A DNA stretch of 64,000 nucleotides from JBOICV01 sp050740255 (GTDB lineage: Bacteria > Pseudomonadota > Gammaproteobacteria > Nevskiales > JBOICV01): assembly GCA_050740255.1 (NCBI GenBank), contig JBOICV010000092.1, forward strand, positions 1 to 64,000, given 5' to 3'. The first letter of the stretch is position 1, and each line of letters starts with the position of its first letter. The notes beneath the pieces were generated by a model. That model searched no databases. It worked only from the letters and a program-made list of their open reading frames with translations, and was not told the DNA's origin. The position numbers and the translations under genes are program-made. Positions 51,122 to 59,736 of this stretch are shown piece by piece.

Positions 51122-51652
51122 ATGCGCGATTCCGCCCTTAAAAACAAATTGCAGTCGCCCGACCTGAACAGCTTGCTAAGCCTCAAGCATCTGCAAGGTG
51201 ATTCCAACGCGCGCAATCTGCGCTTCGCACTGGTCGCGACGCAGTGGTATGAAGTGATTCTGGACAATTTACTGGCCGGCGCCGTGGCGACGCTCAAGGA
51301 ATGCGGCGCAGCAGAGCGCGATGTGACCCTGATCCGCGTGCCCGGCGCTTTCGAGTTGCCGCTGGTGCTGGATCAGTTGGCGGCGAGCAAGCGCTTTCAC
51401 GCGCTGATTGCACTCGGTTGCGTGATTCGCGGCGGCACGCCGCATTTTGAATACGTGGCTGGGGAATGCGCACGCGGCATAGCGGCTGTCAGTCTGAAAT
51501 ATGCGGTGCCGGTTTCCTTCGGCGTGCTCACCTGCGACACGCTCGCTCAAGCCGAAGAGCGCGCCGCGCCCGGGCCGCACAACAAGGGCCGTGAATCCGC
51601 TTTAGCTGCGGTGCAAATGGCTTCGCTATTGAGCAAGCTGCGTCATGTCTGA
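51122..51652 (+). CDS. ribH: 6,7-dimethyl-8-ribityllumazine synthase
   Basis: Penultimate step of riboflavin synthesis, 176 residues. The family motifs LVATQWYEVILDNLLAGA, RVPGAFELPLVLDQLA, LGCVIRGGTPHFEYVAGE and FGVLTCDTLAQAEERA are present. A 30-residue extension precedes the domain. It starts 2 bp after ribBA and overlaps nusB by 8 bp. Confidence 0.93.
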   Translation: MRDSALKNKLQSPDLNSLLSLKHLQGDSNARNLRFALVATQWYEVILDNLLAGAVATLKECGAAERDVTLIRVPGAFELPLVLDQLAASKRFHALIALGCVIRGGTPHFEYVAGECARGIAAVSLKYAVPVSFGVLTCDTLAQAEERAAPGPHNKGRESALAAVQMASLLSKLRHV

Positions 51653-52103
51653 AGCTGCGATCGCCGCCCCCCCTGCGGGCAATAACCGCCACAAGGCCCG
51701 CTGCCTGGCGCTGCAGGCGCTTTATCAGCATCAGCTCAATGGCCTGTCCCTTGGCGAGTTGCTCAATCAGTTTTTGCGCGGGAAAGAAATGGATCGCGCC
51801 GATCGTGAGTATTTTAGCCGCCTGGTTGGCGGGGTGATGGAGCACGAGGGCGAACTGGTCATGGCCTTCGCGCGCTATCTCGACCGGCCGCTGACCCAGC
51901 TTGACCCGGTTGAGCGCGCGGTGCTGCTGATCGGCAGTTTCGAGTTGCTGCACTGCCCGGAACTGCCCTACCGCGCGGCGATCAACGAAGCCGTGCAGCT
52001 GGCCAAGATTTATGGCGCCAGCGAAGGCCATAAGTACGTCAATGGCATCATGGATCGCCTTGCGCGCCAGGCGCGCGCCGTGGAACTGGCGGCGGCGCCG
52101 TAA
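51645..52103 (+). CDS. nusB: Transcription antitermination protein NusB
   Basis: An RNA-binding partner of NusE/S10 in rRNA antitermination, 152 residues, all-helical. ARCLALQALYQHQLNG, EYFSRLVGGVMEHEGEL and PYRAAINEAVQLAKIYGASEGHKYVNGIMDRLAR are typical. The place between ribH and thiL is standard for the class. Confidence 0.92.
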   Translation: MSEAAIAAPPAGNNRHKARCLALQALYQHQLNGLSLGELLNQFLRGKEMDRADREYFSRLVGGVMEHEGELVMAFARYLDRPLTQLDPVERAVLLIGSFELLHCPELPYRAAINEAVQLAKIYGASEGHKYVNGIMDRLARQARAVELAAAP

Positions 52104-52134
52104 ATTCACCGCATCTTCCGGGCGGGCCGCCGCA

Positions 52135-53223
52135 GTGACCAACGAATTTGAGATTATCCGCCGCTACTTCCAGCGGCCCCCTAAGCGTCCGGACGTAGTG
52201 CTGGGTTCGGGCGATGACGCGGCGCTGTTGCAGCCGCCGCCCGGCATGCTGCTGGCTGCGACGACCGATACGCTGGTGGCGGGCCGGCATTTCCACGACG
52301 ACTGGCCGGCGGCCGATATCGGCTGGCGGGCGCTGGCGGTGAATCTGAGCGATCTGGCGGCGATGGGTGCGCAACCCGCCTGGTTTACCTGCGCATTAAC
52401 GGTCCCTGAAGCGGATGAAAAATGGCTCGCCGGGTTCGCTCAAGGCCTGTTTGAACTTGCGGCGCAATACCCGCTGGATCTGGTCGGCGGCAATCTAAGC
52501 TGCGGACCGCTCAGCATCACGATTCAGGCTCTGGGGTTCGTAGCGGCAGAGAAAGCGTTGCGGCGCGACGCGGCCCGACCCGGCGATCTGATCTGTGTGA
52601 CCGGCACGCTCGGCGATGCGAGCTTGGCCTTGCAATTGCTCGATACCCGCCCCCCCAACCCTCCTTCGACAAGCTCAGGACAGGCTCTCCCGCAAGGGGA
52701 GGGGGAACAGAGTTTTTCTCCTCCTCGCGCGGAGGGTGTAAGTAAAAATCTCCCTCCCCCTCGTGGGGAGGGATTAAGGGAGGGGGGCGCAACAGATGCG
52801 CAGCTTATCTATCTAACACAGCGCCTGCGCCGTCCCACCCCGCGCATCGCGGCCGGTTTGGCGCTGGCTGGCGTGGCGCATGCCGCGATAGATATTTCGG
52901 ACGGCCTGGCGGCCGATTTGGGCCACGTGTTGGCCGCCAGTGGCGTCGGGGCTGAAATCCGCACCAACAAGCTCCCGATGTCTCCCGCGTTTGCACGCCT
53001 CGCGCCTCGCGCCTCGCGCCTCCCGCTACAACTTTCCGGCGGCGACGATTACGAGCTATGTATCTGCCTGCCGCAGGATAAACTAGCCGCCGTGCAGGCC
53101 CGCTTGAATGTGCCGCTGACCGTTATTGGTGCGGTCACAGCTACAGCGGGACTGCGCGATCTAAGCACTCCGGGAGGTCAACGCCTGACACCGGCGGGTT
53201 ACGACCACTTTCCCAATATATGA
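52135..53223 (+). CDS. thiL: Thiamine-monophosphate kinase with repeat-derived insertion
   Basis: Phosphorylates thiamine phosphate to the diphosphate cofactor, 362 residues compared with about 325 in E. coli. FEIIRRYFQRP and LGSGDDAALL open the fold; DTLVAGRHFHDDW, LVGGNLSCGPLSI, AIDISDGLAADLGH and SGGDDYELC follow. The extra length is a Pro/Gly/Arg-rich stretch (coding at about 52647-52788) between LALQLLD and DAQLIYLTQRL, translated from palindromic repeats, in frame. The start is GTG 52135. It overlaps pgpA by 4 bp. Confidence 0.9.
   Translation: MTNEFEIIRRYFQRPPKRPDVVLGSGDDAALLQPPPGMLLAATTDTLVAGRHFHDDWPAADIGWRALAVNLSDLAAMGAQPAWFTCALTVPEADEKWLAGFAQGLFELAAQYPLDLVGGNLSCGPLSITIQALGFVAAEKALRRDAARPGDLICVTGTLGDASLALQLLDTRPPNPPSTSSGQALPQGEGEQSFSPPRAEGVSKNLPPPRGEGLREGGATDAQLIYLTQRLRRPTPRIAAGLALAGVAHAAIDISDGLAADLGHVLAASGVGAEIRTNKLPMSPAFARLAPRASRLPLQLSGGDDYELCICLPQDKLAAVQARLNVPLTVIGAVTATAGLRDLSTPGGQRLTPAGYDHFPNI
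52647..52788. repeat. Compound palindromic repeat inserted inside thiL
   Basis: An insertion of about 140 bp with inverted ends (GCCCCCCCAACCCTCC at the left, GGGAGGGGGGC at the right). It contains the dispersed motif CCTTCGACAAGCTCAGGACA and two CCCTCCCC-type palindromes. It keeps the reading frame (about 47 codons). Confidence 0.72.
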
Positions 53224-53783
53224 ACCTGAACCGACTCGTCGTGCGTCCTCAGCCCCACGTCGTCCTGCGCGATCCGGTGCATCTGCTCGCTTTCGGTTTT
53301 GGCGCGGGGCTTGCACCCAAGGCGCCGGGTACTTTCGGCACCCTGGTTGCGGTGCCGCTGTTCCTGTTGTTGTATTGGCTGCCGCTCTGGCTTTATCTCG
53401 CGATAGTCGCGGCTTTGTTTGGCGTCGGCGTCTGGCTTTGCGGTGAAAGTGCCCGCCGGCTCGGTACCCATGATCATCCCGGCATCGTCTGGGATGAGAT
53501 TGTCGGTTTTCTGATCACGATGCTACCGGTCACGCCCGGCTTGCTCGGCGCGTTGACACCCGCGCCGCTGTGGTTCTGGCTGCTGGTAGGTTTCGGCGCT
53601 TTTCGCGCTTTCGACATCACCAAACCGGCCTTCATCCGCCGTGCCGACGCGCAGGTGAGCGGCGGTCTGGGCATCATGCTGGACGACGTTCTGGCCGGCG
53701 TCTGCGCGGCCGCGGTACTGGTGCTGATGACGCTGCCGACCGTGCTGTTTATTCCACCGCTGCCCTTGCCGGCGGGACCTTGA
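53220..53783 (+). CDS. pgpA: Phosphatidylglycerophosphatase A
   Basis: Removes phosphate from phosphatidylglycerophosphate in the inner membrane, 187 residues. The family opening LLAFGFGAGLAPKAPGTFGTL, IVWDEIVGFLITML, FRAFDITKPAFIRRAD and GGLGIMLDDVLAGV are complete. Four hydrophobic helices. ATGA overlap with thiL. Confidence 0.92.
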   Translation: MNLNRLVVRPQPHVVLRDPVHLLAFGFGAGLAPKAPGTFGTLVAVPLFLLLYWLPLWLYLAIVAALFGVGVWLCGESARRLGTHDHPGIVWDEIVGFLITMLPVTPGLLGALTPAPLWFWLLVGFGAFRAFDITKPAFIRRADAQVSGGLGIMLDDVLAGVCAAAVLVLMTLPTVLFIPPLPLPAGP

Positions 53784-53795
53784 TAGAACGGACGC

Positions 53796-54689
53796 TCAGG
53801 CCACTTCGGCCAGAAAGCGCTTGATTCTGTCCGCCACCGCTTCGGGATGCTCATGCATGAAGCAGTGCCCGCCGGGCACGTTCTCGGCGCGAATATGTGG
53901 GTTGGCGCACACCGCGCGCTGGATGCTCGGCGCCATGAAGGGGTAGCTTTGCGCGCCGTGCAGAATGAGCACCGGGCACTGGAGCTGGCGGATCGCGCGC
54001 CAGGTGTTCCAGGGCGGCCGTGCGAACAAGGCCGACTCCAGCCACGGTGGACAGCGTAATTCCATCCTGCCGTCAGCGTGTTCACGCAGTGCGTGAGCGA
54101 CATAGCACTCCAGCGCCTCGTCCGGCCAGCCTTTGAAAATGCCGCGCTGATGCAGCCCCTGCCACGCCGCAGCACGTGACGGCCACTCTGCACGCCGCTT
54201 GAGCGAACGTTTGACCAGCGGATTGAAACGCGACGTGATGAAGCACATGCCAAACAACAACAGCGGCGGCAGGAAGATAGGATCAAGCAGCACCAGTGCT
54301 TTGAAGCGCTGCGGTTCGCGCGCCGCCATCAAGGCATGAACATAGCCGCCATAGCTGTGTCCAACGCCGACAATGTCACGGCCCGGCGTATTCAGTGGAT
54401 GAGCCGCCAGCGCATGCAGTGCCCGCTCGGCGGTGGCGTGGGGTCCTAGATACTTATCGCCCACCTCGCTTGCGCCGTGCCCCTGCACGTCGTGGAGAAT
54501 TAACGCGGCCTCATCCTGTAGCAGGCGCAGAAACGTCCAGTAGGCACCGCCGCAAAAACCGGTGCCGTGGATGAAGTGCAGTAGTGGCTTGCCGGGGTGC
54601 TCACAGTAACGCCCTAGCAGGCGTGGACCGCGATCATCGGCATAAGTCCAGTTCTGGGTAAGCGCGCAGTATTCTTCGGCAGGTCGCAT
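53796..54689 (-). CDS. Alpha/beta hydrolase
   Basis: A cytoplasmic hydrolase of 297 residues. HFIHGTGFCGGAYW near residue 40, the nucleophile elbow GVGHSYGGYVH, and the catalytic His in VPGGHCFMHEHPE make a complete triad. No signal peptide. Divergent from cysS and convergent with pgpA. The substrate is unknown. The minus-strand frame continues into cysS antisense, which is non-coding; ATG 54689 was chosen. Confidence 0.8.
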   Translation of the reverse strand: MRPAEEYCALTQNWTYADDRGPRLLGRYCEHPGKPLLHFIHGTGFCGGAYWTFLRLLQDEAALILHDVQGHGASEVGDKYLGPHATAERALHALAAHPLNTPGRDIVGVGHSYGGYVHALMAAREPQRFKALVLLDPIFLPPLLLFGMCFITSRFNPLVKRSLKRRAEWPSRAAAWQGLHQRGIFKGWPDEALECYVAHALREHADGRMELRCPPWLESALFARPPWNTWRAIRQLQCPVLILHGAQSYPFMAPSIQRAVCANPHIRAENVPGGHCFMHEHPEAVADRIKRFLAEVA

Positions 54690-54800
54690 GGGAGCGGAGA
54701 AAAGCGGCCAGCCTAGCGGCGGGTGTCGTAGCGCACAAGCGCGCTCACGAGAAACGACCTGCACATGCGTAAAATACCCGCTTTCGTGTCCACCCAGACC

Positions 54801-56189
54801 ATGCTGCAAATTCATAATAGCCTGACCGGCGCAAAGCAAGCCTTCACTCCGATCGAGGGCAGGAAGGTTCGCATCTACGTCTGCGGCGTCACCGTGTATG
54901 ACTACTGCCATCTCGGCCACGCACGCTTTCTGGTCGTATTTGACGTCGTCACGCGCTATCTGCGCGCGCGCGGCTACGACGTCACCCACGTCCGCAACAT
55001 CACCGATATCGATGACAAAATCATCAAGCGCGCGAACGAGCAGCAACGCGGCTGGCAGGGGCTGACGCGCGAGTTCATCGAGAAATTCCACGAAGATGCC
55101 GCAGCACTGGCAATCCTGCCGCCGGATCAGGAGCCGCGCGCGACCGAGCACATTCCGCAAATCGTCGCGATGATTGAACGGCTGATCGCGCGCGGCCATG
55201 CCTACGTGGGTGACAACCACGACGTCTACTACGACGTGCGCAGCTTCCGGGATTACGGCCGGCTCTCGGGCAAGAATGTGGACGATTTGCGCGCTGGCGC
55301 GCGCGTCGAGGTTAACGAGACCAAACGCGATCCGCTGGATTTCGTGCTGTGGAAAGCCGCCAAACCCGGTGAGCCGAGCTGGGATTCGCCCTGGGGACCC
55401 GGCCGGCCCGGCTGGCATATCGAGTGCTCAGCCATGGCCACCCACTGCCTTGGCGACCATTTCGACATCCACGGCGGCGGCCTCGATCTCAAATTTCCGC
55501 ATCACGAGAACGAAATCGCGCAGAGCGAGGGCGCGACCGGCAAGCACTTCGTCAATCTGTGGATGCACAACGGCTTTGTGCAGGTGAACGCAGAGAAGAT
55601 GTCGAAGTCGCTCGGAAACTTCTTCATCATCCGCGACGTACTCAAGCATTTCCGCGCCGAGGAAATCCGCTACTTCATCACCTCCAGCCATTACCGCAGT
55701 CCGCTGGACTACTCGGATCAGCATATGCGCGCCGCGCGCGCAGCGCTGGCGCGGCTTTATACAGCCTTGCGGGGTCTGTCGGTGGGCACGCCCGCCGCAA
55801 ATGAGCCGTATACCGCAGGTTTCGACGCGGCGATGGACGATGATTTCAACACGCCGGAGGCGGTCGCGGTGCTGTTCGACATGGCGCACGAGATCAACCG
55901 GCTTAAATCCGAACAGCCCAAAGAGGCGGCGGCGCTTGGCGCGGTCTTGCGCAAGCTCGGCGGGATTCTCGGTCTGCTACAGCAGAATGCGGAGGCTTAT
56001 TTCACGGCCAGCGCCGACGGCGGCCCTGGCGCCGAGCAGATCGAGAGCCTGATTGCTGCGCGGCTCACCGCGCGGATGGCGCGCGACTATGCCGAAGCGG
56101 ATCGCATTCGCGACGAGCTCGTCAAGCGGGGTATCCGCTTGGAGGACGGCCCGAAGGGTACGACCTGGAGTCGGGTAACGGGTACCTGA
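54801..56189 (+). CDS. cysS: Cysteine-tRNA ligase
   Basis: Class I synthetase charging tRNA-Cys, 462 residues. HLGHAR motif near residue 38 (YDYCHLGHARFLVVFDVV), zinc site cysteines/histidines (YVCGVTVYD, CSAMATHCLG, HHENEIAQSE) and KMSKSLGN near residue 267. The ATG at 54801 was preferred over 54765 since MLQIHNSLTGAKQAF is the family start. Confidence 0.94.
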   Translation: MLQIHNSLTGAKQAFTPIEGRKVRIYVCGVTVYDYCHLGHARFLVVFDVVTRYLRARGYDVTHVRNITDIDDKIIKRANEQQRGWQGLTREFIEKFHEDAAALAILPPDQEPRATEHIPQIVAMIERLIARGHAYVGDNHDVYYDVRSFRDYGRLSGKNVDDLRAGARVEVNETKRDPLDFVLWKAAKPGEPSWDSPWGPGRPGWHIECSAMATHCLGDHFDIHGGGLDLKFPHHENEIAQSEGATGKHFVNLWMHNGFVQVNAEKMSKSLGNFFIIRDVLKHFRAEEIRYFITSSHYRSPLDYSDQHMRAARAALARLYTALRGLSVGTPAANEPYTAGFDAAMDDDFNTPEAVAVLFDMAHEINRLKSEQPKEAAALGAVLRKLGGILGLLQQNAEAYFTASADGGPGAEQIESLIAARLTARMARDYAEADRIRDELVKRGIRLEDGPKGTTWSRVTGT

Positions 56190-56258
56190 ACGTCAGGGAA
56201 CCTTTGCCAGGCCTCGCTGCCGATTAGATCCCGCGATTTGAGCAGGCACTTTGGTTCC

Positions 56259-56657
56259 ATGCGTATTGGACAGCTCGCAAAGACCGCTTGCGTCGGTGTG
56301 GAGACCATCCGTTACTACCAGCGCATCGGTCTGTTTCCGAATCCACCCAAGCCCTATGGCGGCACACGTCACTACGATGCAGCGGGTCTCGTGCGACTGC
56401 GCTTCATCCGCCGCGCGCAAGGGTTGGGGTTCTCGCTGGAGGAGATTCGCGCCCTGCTGGAACTTTCGCGTGAAGACTGCGCCGACGTGCAACGGCTCGC
56501 GACCCGCAAGCTCGACCTGGTGCGCGGCAAAATCAAGGACCTCAAACGCATGGAAACGGCGCTCAAGGGTACGCTGGCGCGCTGCCGGACACGTCGCCGG
56601 CACGCTCCCTGTCCCATCATCGAAACACTCGCCGAGGCTGATGACAGCACCACTTGA
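56259..56657 (+). CDS. merR: Mercury-responsive regulator MerR
   Basis: A MerR-family activator of 132 residues. The winged helix-turn-helix (MRIGQLAKTACVGVETIRYYQRIGL) is followed by the dimerisation helix. Three cysteines match the Hg-binding set of Tn501 MerR (Cys82, 117, 126): REDCADVQ, then ARCRTRRRHAPCPII with the same 9-residue spacing. Unlike the usual divergent arrangement it points the same way as merT, and its own stop overlaps the mer promoter. Confidence 0.9.
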   Translation: MRIGQLAKTACVGVETIRYYQRIGLFPNPPKPYGGTRHYDAAGLVRLRFIRRAQGLGFSLEEIRALLELSREDCADVQRLATRKLDLVRGKIKDLKRMETALKGTLARCRTRRRHAPCPIIETLAEADDSTT

Positions 56658-56684
56658 CTCCGTACCCCAGTACGGCGTTTAGGC
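56654..56684 (+). promoter_or_regulatory. MerR operator/promoter of the mer operon
   Basis: TTGACT (56654-56659), a 19-bp spacer holding the dyad CCGTACCCCAGTACGG, then TTAGGC. This is the overlong-spacer promoter that MerR twists open on Hg(II); it closely matches Tn501 (TTGACTCCGTACATGAGTACGG). The -35 box starts inside the merR stop codon. Confidence 0.9.
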
Positions 56685-56715
56685 TGGACGCGTCCCCTGG
56701 CAACTGGAGACGCAG

Positions 56716-57060
56716 ATGCAGGATCGCAGCAAAACCTGGTTATCCCTCGGCGTAGTGGGCGCAGTCGGTGCATCCCTGTGCTGTACCTTGCCGCTGCTGC
56801 TCGTCATGGCCGGTTTGGGCGGAGCCTGGCTTGGGACTTTGCAGCTGTTTGCACCCTTCCGGCCGGCCTTTATCCTGTTCGCGTTCGCCGCGCTGGCCGT
56901 CGCGGGGTGGCAGATTTTCCGCACAGCGCCGGCCTGCGAGGCAGAGCAGGTTTGTGTGGAGCCTGCGTTGCAGCGACGGCGCAAAGGGATATTTCTGGGC
57001 GTGACTGCCTTGGTCGTCGCACTGATTGCTAGCCCCTATCTGGTCGCATATCTGGGGTGA
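56716..57060 (+). CDS. merT: Mercuric transport protein MerT
   Basis: A three-helix inner-membrane carrier of Hg(II), 114 residues. The Cys pair in helix 1 reads SLCCTLPLLLV and the second cytoplasmic pair is CEAEQVC (residues 75-81). Under the MerR promoter and followed by merP. Confidence 0.87.
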   Translation: MQDRSKTWLSLGVVGAVGASLCCTLPLLLVMAGLGGAWLGTLQLFAPFRPAFILFAFAALAVAGWQIFRTAPACEAEQVCVEPALQRRRKGIFLGVTALVVALIASPYLVAYLG

Positions 57061-57065
57061 AAGCC

Positions 57066-57377
57066 ATGAAATCCGCCATTCACGCCCTGCTGCTGATGTT
57101 GGTGGTGCTAGCGCCCGTGCGAGTGTTCGCCGCCGACCGCTGGGTGCGGCTATCCGTGCCGGACATGAACTGCCCGGCCTGCCCGGTAACGGTGCGCAAA
57201 AGCCTCGAACGCGTGACCGGCGTGGAAGTGCAATCGGTGGACCTCAAGTCCAAAACAGCGGTCGTGCTGATTCGCGATGACCGTGTGACCGACGCCGCGC
57301 TAACCCAGGCCACCGCCGGCGGCGGCTACCCCTCTGTCGTCGTTCCGGAGAACATCTATGAATCTGACCGCCATTGA
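57066..57377 (+). CDS. merP: Periplasmic mercury-binding protein MerP
   Basis: A heavy-metal-associated domain protein of 103 residues with a signal peptide (ALLLMLVVLAPVRVFA) and the metal motif DMNCPACPVTVRKSL. It hands Hg(II) to MerT. ATG 57066 preferred over GTG 57057. It overlaps the next gene by 20 bp. Confidence 0.87.
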   Translation: MKSAIHALLLMLVVLAPVRVFAADRWVRLSVPDMNCPACPVTVRKSLERVTGVEVQSVDLKSKTAVVLIRDDRVTDAALTQATAGGGYPSVVVPENIYESDRH

Positions 57378-57741
57378 TCCCGCGCTCGGCCAGATGGGCG
57401 AATTTGCCAGGGCCACCGGCAACGTCACCGCGCCAGTGCAGAAGCTGCGCGAGATGACGCTCTTGCGCGATGGCGCGCTACCGGCGCGCATCAAGACGCT
57501 CGCGGCCTTGCTGTGGGCTGTTTCCAGCCGCTGCGAGCCCTGTATCAAGTTCTATGCGCAAAAGGCGCGAGAGCTGGGGGCGAGCGATGCCGAGTTGGGC
57601 GAGATGCTCGCGCTTGCACCCACGATGGGCGCTTGCGTGGCGGAGATGTGGGCACTAAAAGCCTTCGCCGCGGCAAAGAATCCAACCGAAGCAAACCAAC
57701 CACCTAAAGGAGATGACAATGCTGAAACCTGCTGCGTATGA
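57358..57741 (+). CDS. AhpD/carboxymuconolactone decarboxylase-like protein in the mer operon
   Basis: A 127-residue AhpD-fold protein. The redox CEPC motif is in LLWAVSSRCEPCIKFYAQKARELGA; a second short Cys site, AETCCV, ends the chain. Such proteins are peroxiredoxin-system reductases or similar. Within a mer operon, the CxxC and the C-terminal CC could bind or pass mercury, or protect against thiol oxidation; this is inference. Confidence 0.75.
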   Translation: MNLTAIDPALGQMGEFARATGNVTAPVQKLREMTLLRDGALPARIKTLAALLWAVSSRCEPCIKFYAQKARELGASDAELGEMLALAPTMGACVAEMWALKAFAAAKNPTEANQPPKGDDNAETCCV

Positions 57742-58219
57742 TTTCTTCCGCGGATTTCTCGTCGTCGCGCTGATGTTGCTGGCGCATTCCGCGCTGGCTG
57801 CACCGAAAGCCGTAGCGGAATTGACCCTGAACTATCAGAAGTCGGCGGACCGGCAGATGTCCGATGGCGGACATCTATTTGCTCGATGCCAGTACCTTGG
57901 CTCGGGCGATGGCACAGCGACCGGGGCCATTGCCGGCCGCGTCGGCTGGGATTTGCACGAGGATCAGTCACGCGACGACCTGCACCCGACCCAGTTCCGC
58001 GGCTTCATCGAGCGTGACGGCAAGCGCCATCCGTTCCAGATCATTGGCGTGTTTACGCCGGAACCCGGCCAGCCGATCCGTCGCTGGAAGCTCACCGGGA
58101 CCATCGTTTTTGATGACAACGCACTCTTCACCGGCCAGCATGCCCCCGTAACCGGTTACGTTGAAACCGGAAGCTGGAAGCATCGCTACACTGTGCTGGT
58201 GGACAGTGACGTCAACTAA
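57719..58219 (+). CDS. Periplasmic protein of the mer operon, unknown function
   Basis: A 166-residue protein with a signal peptide (FLVVALMLLAHSALAAP) and an all-beta mature part (AELTLNYQKSADRQMSDGGHLFARCQYLG, then YVETGSWKHRYTVLVDSD). AAGGAG is 7 nt before ATG 57719. I do not recognise a family. It stands 4 bp before merB and so is likely mercury-related. Confidence 0.65.
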   Translation: MLKPAAYDFFRGFLVVALMLLAHSALAAPKAVAELTLNYQKSADRQMSDGGHLFARCQYLGSGDGTATGAIAGRVGWDLHEDQSRDDLHPTQFRGFIERDGKRHPFQIIGVFTPEPGQPIRRWKLTGTIVFDDNALFTGQHAPVTGYVETGSWKHRYTVLVDSDVN

Positions 58220-58223
58220 GTGC

Positions 58224-58844
58224 GTGGCCCGTATCCTGAGCCTGTTCCCGAAGCTGGATAATGCAGCTCAGCGCCTTTCGCTTGCGCTGTACCGCCAGCT
58301 GGCTCGGGGCGAACCGGTATCCACAACCCGACTCGCCGCCGCCGTTGATCGCGACGCATCAGCGGTAAGCGAGCAATTAAGCCAATGGCCCGGCGTGTTT
58401 TACGACGAGCAGGGTGCCGTGATCGGCTACTGGGGCTTGAGTATCCACCCGATGGCGCACCGGTTTCGGGTTAACGGTCGCAATCTCTACACCTGGTGCG
58501 CGTGGGACAGCCTGTTCATCCCCGAGTTGCTTGGCGAGACGGCGCACGTTGAGTCGTTCTGCCCGGTGACGCGGACACCCATCCGGCTCACCGTCACGCC
58601 GCAAGGCGTCGAAGACCTACAGCCAGCAACCGCAGTGATGTCGCTGATGCTGCCGGCCCACAGCAGCGTGATGTCGGACATCGCCGCACGCTTCTGCCAC
58701 TACGTACACTTCTTTGAATCCGCGAACGCTGCAACGCGTTGGCTGCCCGAGAACCCCTCAACAATGGTTGTCGGAGTCGGGGAAGGGTTCGAGCTGGGGC
58801 GAATGAAGAACGACATTCAGTATCTTGACCAAGCGTTAGCCTGA
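58224..58844 (+). CDS. merB: Organomercurial lyase MerB
   Basis: Cleaves the carbon-mercury bond, 206 residues. The catalytic pair Cys96/Asp99 and Cys159 map to LYTWCAWDSLFIPELLG and FCHYVHFFES; the additional structural Cys is in ESFCPVTRT. The start is GTG 58224, in frame with the only plausible family N-terminus. The product Hg(II) normally goes to MerA, which is absent from this operon. Confidence 0.9.
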   Translation: MARILSLFPKLDNAAQRLSLALYRQLARGEPVSTTRLAAAVDRDASAVSEQLSQWPGVFYDEQGAVIGYWGLSIHPMAHRFRVNGRNLYTWCAWDSLFIPELLGETAHVESFCPVTRTPIRLTVTPQGVEDLQPATAVMSLMLPAHSSVMSDIAARFCHYVHFFESANAATRWLPENPSTMVVGVGEGFELGRMKNDIQYLDQALA

Positions 58845-58881
58845 TCTCCGGGGACCGCGCATTTACTGTTTCTATAGCTCG

Positions 58882-59736
58882 TCAGCAATTGCGCCGTTCG
58901 CAGGCGAACAGTGTGGCATTCAGTAGCATGGCGATCGTCATCGGTCCGACGCCGCCGGGTACCGGGGTTATCCAACCCGCGCGGGATCTCGCAGCATCGA
59001 ATTCCACATCGCCGATCAGTCGTCCGTCGGAGTCGCGGTTGATGCCGACGTCAATCACGACTGCGCCCGGTTTTATCCACGCCCCTTTCACAAACTCGGG
59101 CTTACCGACGCCGGCCACAACGATGTCGGCTTGCGCGACGATGTCCGCTAGATCGCGGGTCTTGCTATTGCAGATCGTGACCGTCGCGTCGGCCAGCAGC
59201 AGTTCCAGGGCCATCGGCCGCCCGACGATATTGGACGCCCCCACCACCACCGCGCGCGCGCCGCGAGTGGCGACGCCGGTGGTTTCTATCAGCTTCATCA
59301 CACCATAAGGCGTGCAAGGGCGCAGCAGCGGACGCTTCTGCGCCAGCCGGCCGAAATTAAATGGATGAAAGCCGTCCACATCTTTATCCGGCCGGATGCG
59401 CTCCAACACATGCTCAGCGTTGATGTGTGCAGGCAGCGGTAGCTGCAGCAGAATGCCATCCACGGTTTCATCTGCGTTAAGCCGGTCAATTTCGGCCAGC
59501 AGTTCGACCTCGGTCAGTGAGGCGGGCCGATGCAATACTTGCGAGCGAATTCCGACTTCGGCGCAGGCTTTGTGCTTGTTGCGCACGTAAATCTCGGACG
59601 CTGGATTCTCGCCAAACAGAATGACGGTCAAGCCCGGGGCACGCTGGCCGGCACGCAGGCGCGCGTCAATGCGCTGCTTGATGCCGGCACGAAGACTGGC
59701 AGCGATGGCCTTACCGTCTATCAGTTGGGCGGGCAC
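58882..59736 (-). CDS. folD: Methylenetetrahydrofolate dehydrogenase/cyclohydrolase
   Basis: Interconverts methylene- and formyl-tetrahydrofolate with NADP, 284 residues. Motifs: QLIDGKAIAASLR at the start, ENPASEIYVRNKHKACAEVGI (active-site YxxxK), LPLPAHINAEHVLERI, DVDGFHPFNFGRL, VVVGASNIVGRPMALELL and ITPVPGGVGPMTIAML. The GTG at 59736 matches the family start; the frame extends upstream without homology. Confidence 0.93.
   Translation of the reverse strand: MPAQLIDGKAIAASLRAGIKQRIDARLRAGQRAPGLTVILFGENPASEIYVRNKHKACAEVGIRSQVLHRPASLTEVELLAEIDRLNADETVDGILLQLPLPAHINAEHVLERIRPDKDVDGFHPFNFGRLAQKRPLLRPCTPYGVMKLIETTGVATRGARAVVVGASNIVGRPMALELLLADATVTICNSKTRDLADIVAQADIVVAGVGKPEFVKGAWIKPGAVVIDVGINRDSDGRLIGDVEFDAARSRAGWITPVPGGVGPMTIAMLLNATLFACERRNC

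Noticed and set aside
53796..55418. 540-codon minus-strand frame including the alpha/beta hydrolase
   Set aside because: The first 243 codons are antisense to cysS; the hydrolase domain begins at 54689.
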